A stretch of DNA of 14,081 bases from Parcubacteria group bacterium CG11_big_fil_rev_8_21_14_0_20_39_14 (GCA_002787255.1 PCWD01000027.1:11603-25683), one strand, 5' to 3'. Shown: positions 6,899 through 12,767, counted from the stretch's first letter. A program made the numbers and translations. Notes: generated by a model from the sequence alone, not told the origin.

Positions 6899-7636
6899 AT
6901 GCTCGAAGTTTTTAATACACTTTTATATCAGCCTTTATTTAATATTTTGATTTTTCTTTACAATATAGTCCCCTTGCATGACTTGGGGATTTCAATTATA
7001 ATTTTAACTCTAATTATCAGAATTTTAATTTCCCCTCTGTCTATAAAATCTTTTAAAGCCCAGAAAGTTTTAAGCGAACTTCAGCCCAAAATAAAGGAAG
7101 TTCAGGCAAAATACAAGGGAAATCCCCAGAAACAAAATGAAGAATTAATGAAACTTTATAAAGGGAGCAAGACTAATCCTTTTTCGGGCTGCCTTCCTTT
7201 GCTGATTCAGATGCCAATTTTTATAGCTCTATTTCAAATTTTGAAAGGACTGGAGAATCCTGAACAATTCTCCAGGCTTTATTCTTTTGTCAGAAACCCG
7301 GGTATTTTAAATACAACCTTTTTAGGAATAGTAGATCTTGCCCAGGAAAGCAAAACTTTAGCCATTTTTGCCGGCTTATTTCAGTTTATTCAATCAAAAA
7401 TGCTTTCATCCTGGACAGGCCAGCCAAAAAATATTTCAAAAAAAGACCAGACAGTTCAGATGACTCAGCTTATGACAAAACAGATGACTTATTTTATGCC
7501 TGTTTTTTTAGTTTTTATCGCCTGGAGCCTGCCAGCCGCTTTGCCGCTTTACTGGATTATAATCACTCTGTTTTCAATTGGCGAACAATATTACCTTAAT
7601 AAAATATCAAAGAGCAAAGAGCAAAGAGCAAAATGA
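6899..7636 (+). CDS. yidC: Membrane protein insertase YidC/Oxa1 family
   Basis: YidC inserts and folds membrane proteins, alone or with SecYEG. The 245 residues form the short type without the large periplasmic domain of Gram-negative YidC. SISIIILTLIIRILISPLS (about 31-48) is the first core helix, with Arg41 as the conserved positive charge of the hydrophilic groove. A cytoplasmic coiled-coil hairpin follows (LQPKIKEVQAKYKGNPQKQN, 61-80). NPFSGCLPLLIQMPIFIALF (93-112) is the most conserved segment. Further helices lie near 150-167, 190-207 and 210-228. There is no lipobox signal peptide. The C-terminal tail KSKEQRAK comes from a heptanucleotide repeat. The ATG has no Shine-Dalgarno site and adjoins an inverted repeat. 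Confidence 0.95.
   Translation: MLEVFNTLLYQPLFNILIFLYNIVPLHDLGISIIILTLIIRILISPLSIKSFKAQKVLSELQPKIKEVQAKYKGNPQKQNEELMKLYKGSKTNPFSGCLPLLIQMPIFIALFQILKGLENPEQFSRLYSFVRNPGILNTTFLGIVDLAQESKTLAIFAGLFQFIQSKMLSSWTGQPKNISKKDQTVQMTQLMTKQMTYFMPVFLVFIAWSLPAALPLYWIIITLFSIGEQYYLNKISKSKEQRAK
7611..7631 (+). repeat. Heptanucleotide tandem repeat AGAGCAA, 3 copies, at the yidC 3' end
   Basis: Three perfect units (7611-7617, 7618-7624, 7625-7631) are preceded by CAA and run to 2 bases before the yidC stop codon. They encode the basic tail SKEQRAK. A change in copy number would alter only the extreme C-terminus and stop position. Confidence 0.8.
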
Positions 7637-7653
7637 TAAATTAAAATTCAAAA

Positions 7654-7682
7654 TTAACCCCAATACCACAATAATCTATAAA
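7654..7682 (+). promoter_or_regulatory. Possible promoter upstream of jag
   Basis: TTAACC (7654-7659, 4 of 6 against TTGACA) and TATAAA (7677-7682, 5 of 6 against TATAAT) are separated by exactly 17 bp in the 77-bp yidC-jag gap, 31 bp before the jag ATG. In such AT-rich DNA a match of this quality could be chance. Confidence 0.3.
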
Positions 7683-7713
7683 AATCTGCATAGGTAATTT
7701 GTGGTAAACTAAT

Positions 7714-8181
7714 ATGGTCAAAGCAGACACTTTAAACATAATTAAAAAAACGGCCAGCGAGCTTTTAAAAGCAATGGGTGAGGAGGGAAGTATTTTGGTA
7801 GAAGAATCCGGAGAACCAGGAGTTTGGGTAAATTTAAACTTAAAAGACCCTCAATTTTTGATTGGTCCCGGCGGGATATATCTTGAGGCATTTGAAAGGT
7901 TGTTGAGGGCGGTGTCAAAAAGAAAAATTTTTGAGACCGGGAAAGTTTTCATTAATGTAGATATTAATAATTATAGGAAGAGAAGAGCGGAATTTTTAAA
8001 GGAATTAGCCAGAGAAATTGGCGACCAGGTTTCTTTATCAAAGAAAGCGGTGACCCTTGAGCCAATGTCCGCTTTTGAAAGAAGGATAGTTCATTTAGAG
8101 CTTGCTTCTCGTCAGGATGTAGCAACTGAAAGTGTGGGCGAGGAGCCAGAAAGAAAAGTGGAGATAAGCCCCCATCCATAA
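7714..8181 (+). CDS. jag: KH-R3H RNA-binding protein (Jag/KhpB family, short form)
   Basis: This is a cytoplasmic single-stranded RNA-binding protein of the Jag/KhpB type, linked in other bacteria to RNA regulation of cell-wall growth and division. A KH-like domain carries the nucleic-acid loop as LIGPGGIYLEAFERLL (49-64; GPGG at 51-54). The C-terminal R3H domain has the defining Arg-x3-His (Arg123, His127) and ends with ATESVGEEPERKVEISP (137-153), closely matching the family consensus. At 155 residues it lacks the N-terminal Jag_N domain of many Firmicutes proteins. Placement right after yidC is the usual one. The ATG has no Shine-Dalgarno site. Confidence 0.92.
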   Translation: MVKADTLNIIKKTASELLKAMGEEGSILVEESGEPGVWVNLNLKDPQFLIGPGGIYLEAFERLLRAVSKRKIFETGKVFINVDINNYRKRRAEFLKELAREIGDQVSLSKKAVTLEPMSAFERRIVHLELASRQDVATESVGEEPERKVEISPHP

Positions 8182-8182
8182 T

Positions 8183-8298
8183 AAAATCAAAAATTAAAAA
8201 TCAAAAAGCAAAAATCTATAAAGTATCAAAATTTTCTAAAGAAAATTTTGTGCCCGACTTTATTTTTGATATTTTATATTTGATTTTTGATTTTAGCG
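8183..8298. repeat. Composite AT-rich inverted-repeat element between jag and the flippase gene
   Basis: The left arm contains AAAATCAAAAATTAAAAATC from about 8185. The right arm (about 8260-8295) contains TATTTTTGATATTTTATATT and then TGATTTTTGATTTT, its imperfect reverse complement. Between them lies a perfect palindrome, AAAATTTTCT-AA-AGAAAATTTT (8228-8249). It may terminate jag transcripts. The first possible flippase start, GTG at 8250, follows the palindrome directly, so part of the right arm could be read as protein. Confidence 0.65.
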
Positions 8299-8306
8299 AA
8301 GCGCTT

Positions 8307-9743
8307 GTGGCGGTAGCCCAAAAGGTTGCTTATAATTTTTTAGTTTCTTCCGCTGGCCGAGTTATTGGCTTATTTTTTTCTTTAGCCAGCATTGCTTTTA
8401 TCGCCAGAGCCCTGTCAGTGGAGGGTTATGGTCAGTATTCAATAATACTGGCCTTTCTTTTTTTATTTTTAGGCGTTGCCGATCTTGGCCTCTACTCTTT
8501 GCTTCTTCGGGAAATTTCGAGGACCCAAGCCAATGAGAAGTATATTGTTAGCAGCTTTTTTACTTTAAGATTAATTTCTTCGGTTGTATTTTTGGGGATA
8601 GCCTGTTTGGTTATTTTTTGTTTTCCCTACCCGCGCGAGCTCAAGTTAGGGGTGAGTTTTTGCTCTTTGGGCTTTGTTTTCATGTCTCTCTCGCAGGTTT
8701 TAATGCCTGTTTTTCAAAAATATCTGAAAACAGACAGGGCGGCGCTCGCCGAGGTTTTGGGCAGGGTTATTCAATTTTTTTTAGTACTTTTGTTTTTCAA
8801 GATGGGGCTGGGTCTTTTTTGGTTTCTTTTTGCTTTGGTTTCGAGCAGCTTTATCACTTTTTTGAGCAATCTATTTTTCTCCCGCAGGTATGTTTTGTTT
8901 TCTTTGAATTTTGACTCAGGCTATTTTAAAAAAATTTTAAAAACTACCTATCCCATTGCTCTTTCTGTTATTTTTACAATGGTCTATTTTAGAGGGAACA
9001 CAATTTTGCTCTCACTCCTTCAGACCCAGGAAGATGTTGGAATTTTTAATTTAGGTTACAAGGTTTTGGAAAATTTGATATTTTTTTCAGCTGTTTTAGT
9101 GGGGCTTATGATGCCATTTTTGTCTGACAGCGCCGTTAGGGACATTCATAGTTTTTGCAAGGTTGCGCAAAAAAGTTTTAATGTTCTGGCTATCGGAGCC
9201 ATGCCATTGGCCTTGGGAGGATTTTTCTTTGCTCCATTTATTATCAGTATTTTGGGCGGCAAGGAGTTTGTTTTGGCCGTTATGCCTCTTCGGATTTTAC
9301 TTTTTGCCGTGGTTTTTATTTTTCTTGGAAATTTAGCCGGCAATTCGTTGATTGCTCTTGAGCGTCAGAAATCGTTGCTCTGGATATATTTTTCAGGAGC
9401 GATATTTAGCATTGGGATGAACATTTTTTTAATTCCCAAATATTCTTATAACGGAACGGCTCTCGTTACCCTTTTTACCGAATTTTTAGTAACCGGTTTG
9501 ATGTTTTGGATAATTTTTAAAGAAATTCATTGGTTCCCCTCCCTTAAATTGCCATTAAAAGCTTTTTTTGCATCAGTTATAATGTGCCTCCCGCTCGGCT
9601 TTTTTTATAGAACTCAAAACCTCGCGATTTTACTTGGTTTATTTTGTTTGTCTGTTTTGATATATTTCGGAACGCTCTATTTGTTTAAAGGAATAACAAA
9701 AGAGGAGTTCAAAACCTTAATCGGGTTTAAGGCAAAAAGCTGA
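8307..9743 (+). CDS. Wzx-type polysaccharide flippase (MOP superfamily)
   Basis: A polytopic membrane protein of the polysaccharide-biosynthesis branch of the MOP superfamily, expected to flip undecaprenyl-linked oligosaccharides to the outer leaflet. It has roughly 12-14 hydrophobic segments. The family N-terminus is clear: VAYNFLVSSAGRVIGLFFSL, then ARALSVEGYGQYS with the typical Gly-Tyr-Gly turn, ADLGLYSLLLREIS, and later EDVGIFNLGYKVLENL and YSYNGTALVTLFTEF. The frame is open from a GTG at 8250, but the first 15 extra codons come from the repeat arm and are read as PDFIFDILYLIFDF, unlike the family. I therefore prefer the GTG at 8307, giving 478 residues; 8250 would give 497. It precedes two ligase-family genes, as in a polysaccharide cluster. 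The sugar substrate cannot be inferred. Confidence 0.85.
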   Translation: MAVAQKVAYNFLVSSAGRVIGLFFSLASIAFIARALSVEGYGQYSIILAFLFLFLGVADLGLYSLLLREISRTQANEKYIVSSFFTLRLISSVVFLGIACLVIFCFPYPRELKLGVSFCSLGFVFMSLSQVLMPVFQKYLKTDRAALAEVLGRVIQFFLVLLFFKMGLGLFWFLFALVSSSFITFLSNLFFSRRYVLFSLNFDSGYFKKILKTTYPIALSVIFTMVYFRGNTILLSLLQTQEDVGIFNLGYKVLENLIFFSAVLVGLMMPFLSDSAVRDIHSFCKVAQKSFNVLAIGAMPLALGGFFFAPFIISILGGKEFVLAVMPLRILLFAVVFIFLGNLAGNSLIALERQKSLLWIYFSGAIFSIGMNIFLIPKYSYNGTALVTLFTEFLVTGLMFWIIFKEIHWFPSLKLPLKAFFASVIMCLPLGFFYRTQNLAILLGLFCLSVLIYFGTLYLFKGITKEEFKTLIGFKAKS

Positions 9744-9835
9744 ATTTAAACATTAATATACCTTGATTTAAAATCCAAATTAGAAAAAGCCCTATTTATT
9801 CGGTAGTGTTTTGGGGCTGAAGATTTTGAAAAATT

Positions 9836-11260
9836 ATGTTGCGAATCTTTTTCTATCTATTAATCGCTTATCTTCCTTTTCAGATTGCTTTAAATCCTTA
9901 TCCTGGCGTTGATTTGATGTCAGGCAGGATTTTGATTTTAGCCCTATTTTTTTACTGGCTTTGGATTTTACGAATGGCATCTGTTAGGTCCGGAGAGAAA
10001 TCTTTAAATGGCCGCAAATTTCTGAATTTTCAGAGTATTTTTTTATTGATTTTTCTTTTTTTTGTTTTGCTTTCTCTGACGAGGGCGGAAGAACTTTTCT
10101 GGGGGATAAGAAAAACCTTTGTCTTTTTTTCAATTTTTCCGCTGGCCTTTCTGACCATCGAAATTCTAAATAATTTTGAGAAGACAAGCCCCGTTAGAGA
10201 TTCTGATAACAGGGAGAGTTTAAAAGAGAAGCAAATCTCTAACGGGGTAAAAAAAACCATCAAAATCTTGGTTTTTAGCGCCCTGCCGATAGCATTAATC
10301 GGAATTTTCCAGTTTTTTGCCCAGTTTATTTTTATTCCCGGCCTTGTTACAAACTTTTGGGAAAAATGGCTCGCTCCGGTTTTTTATGGCAGAGCCTTTG
10401 GTTCTTTGGTAACAGCCGATTCAAGCTGGCTTATTGAGCTTGGGGGGAATTTTTATTTCCGGGCTATTTCTTTATTTCCCGACCCCCACACTTTTGCTTT
10501 CTATCTCGGCTTAATAATGCCATTGGCAGTTGCCCTGTTGTTTCTCGCCAAGGAAAACCGAAAATTGTTATTCGCTATTTGTTTTCTGCTATTTGTAGCT
10601 TTGCTTTTGACTTTTTCCCGCGGCGCTTATTTTGCCATGCTTATAACCCTTATTTTTTTTGCATTTCTTTTCATAATAAAACATAGAGCGTTTAGAGTCC
10701 CCAAAAAATACAAATTATTGCTTGCTGCTTGCTGTTTGTTGTTTGCTGCGTGCTTCCTGATTCCCTTTTCTCCGGTTTCTCAGTGTTTCTATTCGGCTTT
10801 TGATTTTTCAAGACACTCTAATGTTGAGAGAATCAATGTTTGGAAAGACGCTTTAAACTCCATAGGTTCTCATCCCTGGCTGGGTGTCGGCATTGGTAAT
10901 TTTCCAAAGGTTCAGGACCCCTGGGCAAAATATCACTCCCCTATTAATGCTCACAGCGTCTATTTGGATATTGCCGCGGAGACGGGAATTTTCGCTTTAT
11001 GGAGTTGGTTAGTTCTATTTATCGGAACAATTTTTGGCTTGCTTCGCAATACACTGATTTACACAGATAAGAAAACAGATTTACACAGATGGAGGGTGAT
11101 TTCTTGGGGGCTGGCCGGTTCTTTGGTTTGGTTTTCCAGCCATGCTGCAGTAGAGACTCCTATTTATAATTCCACAATACTGGCAATACTGATGGTAATT
11201 CTTGGGCTAAGCGCAACAATAATTCAAAAATCAAAAATTAAAAATCAAAATGACATATAA
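9836..11260 (+). CDS. O-antigen ligase/polymerase family membrane protein (Wzy_C-type), first copy
   Basis: A multi-spanning membrane protein (474 residues, about 11-12 hydrophobic segments) of the O-antigen ligase superfamily, which transfers or polymerises lipid-linked glycans on the outer face of the membrane. Typical signatures are SLFPDPHTFAFYLGL (212-226), TFSRGAYFAML (259-269, the SRG motif), ERINVWKDALNSIGSHPWLGVGIGNF (331-356) and INAHSVYLDIAAETGIFAL (370-388), whose His373 is a candidate catalytic residue. Several short repeats lie within it: a 59-bp inverted-repeat segment encoding about residues 118-138, a degenerate heptanucleotide array encoding LLLAACCLLFAACFL (304-318), and a 13-bp direct repeat near residue 410. 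Its tail KSKIKNQNDI is encoded by a junction repeat. Ligase versus Wzy polymerase cannot be separated by sequence alone. Confidence 0.82.
   Translation: MLRIFFYLLIAYLPFQIALNPYPGVDLMSGRILILALFFYWLWILRMASVRSGEKSLNGRKFLNFQSIFLLIFLFFVLLSLTRAEELFWGIRKTFVFFSIFPLAFLTIEILNNFEKTSPVRDSDNRESLKEKQISNGVKKTIKILVFSALPIALIGIFQFFAQFIFIPGLVTNFWEKWLAPVFYGRAFGSLVTADSSWLIELGGNFYFRAISLFPDPHTFAFYLGLIMPLAVALLFLAKENRKLLFAICFLLFVALLLTFSRGAYFAMLITLIFFAFLFIIKHRAFRVPKKYKLLLAACCLLFAACFLIPFSPVSQCFYSAFDFSRHSNVERINVWKDALNSIGSHPWLGVGIGNFPKVQDPWAKYHSPINAHSVYLDIAAETGIFALWSWLVLFIGTIFGLLRNTLIYTDKKTDLHRWRVISWGLAGSLVWFSSHAAVETPIYNSTILAILMVILGLSATIIQKSKIKNQNDI
10189..10247. repeat. 59-bp palindromic element carried in frame inside the ligase gene
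   Basis: CCCCGTTAGAGATT (10189-10202) and AATCTCTAACGGGG (10234-10247) are perfect 14-bp inverted repeats around a 31-bp centre. The segment is translated as a strongly hydrophilic stretch, SPVRDSDNRESLKEKQISNG (118-137), between two hydrophobic helices. Its GC-rich arm ends stand out from the AT-rich surroundings. Confidence 0.75.
10719..10753 (+). repeat. Degenerate heptanucleotide tandem repeat (TGYNTGY), 5 copies
   Basis: Units are TGCTTGC, TGCTTGC, TGTTTGT, TGTTTGC and TGCGTGC. The 21-bp (three-unit) period makes the protein repeat every seven residues: LLLAACC then LLFAACF, inside a hydrophobic helix. The degeneracy suggests an older array than the perfect ones elsewhere in the window. 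Confidence 0.75.
11056..11090 (+). repeat. Direct repeat GATTTACACAGAT, two copies, in the ligase gene
   Basis: Exact 13-bp copies at 11056-11068 and 11078-11090 are 22 bp apart. They encode the hydrophilic loop LIYTDKKTDLHRWR between two membrane helices, outside the recognisable motifs. Confidence 0.75.
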
Positions 11261-11320
11261 AAAATCAAAAATTTTAAATTTTGATTTGTCATTTTGCATT
11301 TTAATATTTGATATTTAATT
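11222..11320. repeat. Composite AT-rich inverted-repeat element between the two ligase genes
   Basis: The left arm overlaps the end of the first ligase gene and supplies its last codons. ATCAAAATGACA (11244-11254 region) is answered by TTTGTCATTTT near 11286. The centre holds a near-palindrome at 11260-11288 that recurs exactly at 12662-12690. The right arm contains ATTTTGCATTT (11291-11301) and TTTGATATTT, then reaches within a few bases of the next ATG at 11327. No other gene fits in this 66-bp gap. Confidence 0.65.
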
Positions 11321-11326
11321 TTATTT

Positions 11327-12607
11327 ATGGGGCTGTTGGAAGCCACTTTAGTATTTATTGGTTTGTTGTTTTTCGCTTTTATCTCTTGGAGAAGACTTGA
11401 TTGGGGTATCTATCTCGTTGTCTTTACCCTGCCTTGTTATCTTTTGCGTCCTCAAATTTTCGGCATTCCCACCACCGTTTTAGAGCTGGAAATCTATGTT
11501 TTATCAGCTATATGGCTAATAAAGAGCCTTCAGCTTTTAGATTTTAGCTTTCAGATTAAGAACTTTTTATTTTCCAGGAGATATTTTTTATTGCCAATCG
11601 GGCTGATTTTCCTTGGGGCGGTCCTCTCAACAATATTTTCTTCCAATTTAAGGATTTCTTTGGGAATTTTGAAAGGCTGGTTTTTCGACCCCTTGATTTT
11701 TTCTGTTTTAATATTTTTTACAATTAAGACAAAAAAGCAGATAAAAGTTCTTTTATCCGCCCTGTCCGGTTCGGGAATTTTAGTGGCTTTTGTCAGTCTA
11801 TTTTATTATTTTTCCAATGACCTGACTTTTGACGGAAGATTAAAGGCTTTTTATCTTTCGCCCAATCATTTGGCGATGTATTTGGCTCCCTGTTTTTTGC
11901 TTACTTATTTTTTGTTTTCGGCTGCCCATTTAAAAAAACTCAAATTTTTTTGGTTAGGCGGACTGTTTTCAATGGCCCTGATATTGTATTTGACTTTTTC
12001 TTTTGGCGCCTGGTTCGGAACGCTGTCGGCGTTATGTTTTTCTCTCTGGTTAAATTTCAAAAAGAAAAGAACTTTTTGGACATCCCGAAAAAAATTGTTA
12101 TATTGTTATATTGTTATATTGTTATTTATAATCGGAGTGAGTTTTCTTCAGTTTCCAACCGAGAAGATTCAAAGCCTTTTAAATTTTTCTCGCTCTTCTT
12201 TAGAATCAAGGCTGATGGTTTGGCAGGCGGCCCTAAAAATTTTAAACAATAATTTTATTTTGGGAATTGGGCCGGGAATGTTCCAGGAATATTATTTAGA
12301 TTATCAAAAATACTTTTCCCCTTATCTTGAGTGGGCGGCTCCCCAGCCCCACAACATTTTTTTAGCATTTTGGCTGCAGTGTGGAATTTTTGGGCTCGCG
12401 GGTTTTCTCTGGCTTCTTATCCGGTTTTTCAAAACCGGCTTTAAATTATCGGCTATTGGTCATCGCTCACTGGTCATCGGTCTTATGGCTGTTATGGTTT
12501 ATATTTTAGTTCATGGTTTGGTTGACGCCACTTATTGGAAAAATGACCTCTCGGTCATCTTCTGGCTAACGGTCGTTCTAATAGAAATATCAAAAATTAA
12601 AAATTAA
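11327..12607 (+). CDS. O-antigen ligase/polymerase family membrane protein, second copy
   Basis: A second 426-residue multi-spanning member of the O-antigen ligase superfamily, only distantly similar to its neighbour. Recognisable stretches are DGRLKAFYLSPNHLAMYLAP (159-178 region and following), the SLESRLMVWQAALKILNNNFILGIGPGMF segment (about 291-319) and PQPHNIFLAFWLQCGIFGLAGF (339-360), with His342 at the position of the candidate catalytic His. The motif that reads SRGA in most relatives reads SFGAWFG here (225-231), so the usual Arg is absent. A perfect octanucleotide repeat encodes part of a membrane helix (about 256-267), and a degenerate heptanucleotide array lies near 377-386. The tail ISKIKN is encoded by a junction repeat. 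It probably acts with the flippase and the first copy. Its exact reaction is unknown. Confidence 0.8.
   Translation: MGLLEATLVFIGLLFFAFISWRRLDWGIYLVVFTLPCYLLRPQIFGIPTTVLELEIYVLSAIWLIKSLQLLDFSFQIKNFLFSRRYFLLPIGLIFLGAVLSTIFSSNLRISLGILKGWFFDPLIFSVLIFFTIKTKKQIKVLLSALSGSGILVAFVSLFYYFSNDLTFDGRLKAFYLSPNHLAMYLAPCFLLTYFLFSAAHLKKLKFFWLGGLFSMALILYLTFSFGAWFGTLSALCFSLWLNFKKKRTFWTSRKKLLYCYIVILLFIIGVSFLQFPTEKIQSLLNFSRSSLESRLMVWQAALKILNNNFILGIGPGMFQEYYLDYQKYFSPYLEWAAPQPHNIFLAFWLQCGIFGLAGFLWLLIRFFKTGFKLSAIGHRSLVIGLMAVMVYILVHGLVDATYWKNDLSVIFWLTVVLIEISKIKN
12094..12125 (+). repeat. Perfect octanucleotide tandem repeat ATTGTTAT, 4 copies
   Basis: Four identical units (12094-12101, 12102-12109, 12110-12117, 12118-12125) lie inside the second ligase gene and encode part of the helix LLYCYIVILL. 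An 8-bp unit is not divisible by three, so slippage by one unit would shift the frame and truncate the protein. Confidence 0.9.
12456..12483 (+). repeat. Degenerate heptanucleotide array (TTGGTCA-like), 4 copies
   Basis: Units TTGGTCA, TCGCTCA, CTGGTCA and TCGGTCT follow each other without gaps inside the second ligase gene, encoding IGHRSLVIGL. A perfect 8-bp inverted repeat, CCGGTTTT-TC-AAAACCGG (12421-12438), lies just upstream in the same gene. Confidence 0.6.
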
Positions 12608-12619
12608 AAATCAAAATTA

Positions 12620-12651
12620 CCCCAAGTAGCAGAACAAAGTTCGCTACGGGG
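12620..12651. terminator. Bulged hairpin, probable terminator of the polysaccharide genes
   Basis: CCCC (12620-12623), GTAGC (12626-12630) and GAAC (12632-12635) pair with GTTC (12639-12642), GCTAC (12643-12647) and GGGG (12648-12651) around an AAA loop, with a 2-nt and a 1-nt bulge. It starts 12 bp after the ligase stop. No clear T-run follows, so intrinsic termination is only moderately supported. Confidence 0.45.
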
Positions 12652-12703
12652 CAGGCATATTAAAAATCAAAAATTTTAAATTTTGATTTGACGGCCCCCT
12701 ATT

Positions 12704-12721
12704 GTCCCGCCGTGGCGGGAC
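12704..12721. terminator. GC-rich hairpin between converging genes
   Basis: A perfect 8-bp stem, GTCCCGCC (12704-12711) and GGCGGGAC (12714-12721), has a 2-nt gap. An outer partial stem pairs CCCC (12695-12698) with GGGG (12729-12732). It lies just downstream of the beta-propeller gene's stop on the minus strand, but no good T-run follows on either strand. Confidence 0.45.
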
Positions 12722-12767
12722 TACTATCGGGGTCATTTTAGATTTTGCATTTTGGTTTTTGATATTT

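Larger units (their letters stand above)
12588..12766. repeat. Composite junction element with GC-rich hairpins between converging genes
   Basis: AT-rich outer arms (AATATCAAAAA near 12588 and TTTTTGATATT near 12757) enclose two GC-rich hairpins and a 29-bp near-palindrome (12662-12690) identical to one at 11260-11288. The left arm supplies the last codons of the second ligase gene and the right arm ends just before the stop of the beta-propeller gene. ATTTTGCATTT recurs at 12742-12752. The hairpins probably stop transcription from both sides. Confidence 0.65.

Noticed and set aside
8618..8914. Overlapping frame of 98 codons inside the flippase gene
   Set aside because: It is a shadow of the real gene in a low-complexity T-rich region, with no start signal or family-like sequence.
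11950..12252. 100-codon alternate frame over the octanucleotide repeat in the second ligase gene
   Set aside because: The main frame carries the family motifs on both sides of the repeat; the alternate frame shows none and is not a fusion partner.
1985..12483. CRISPR-like arrays among the tandem repeats
   Set aside because: Units are 6-13 bp, without 25-40-bp repeats or unique spacers, and there are no cas genes.
8250..12607. A defence or toxin system hidden in the accessory block
   Set aside because: All three proteins are polytopic membrane proteins with polysaccharide-family motifs; no nuclease, NTPase, TIR or toxin motif is visible.
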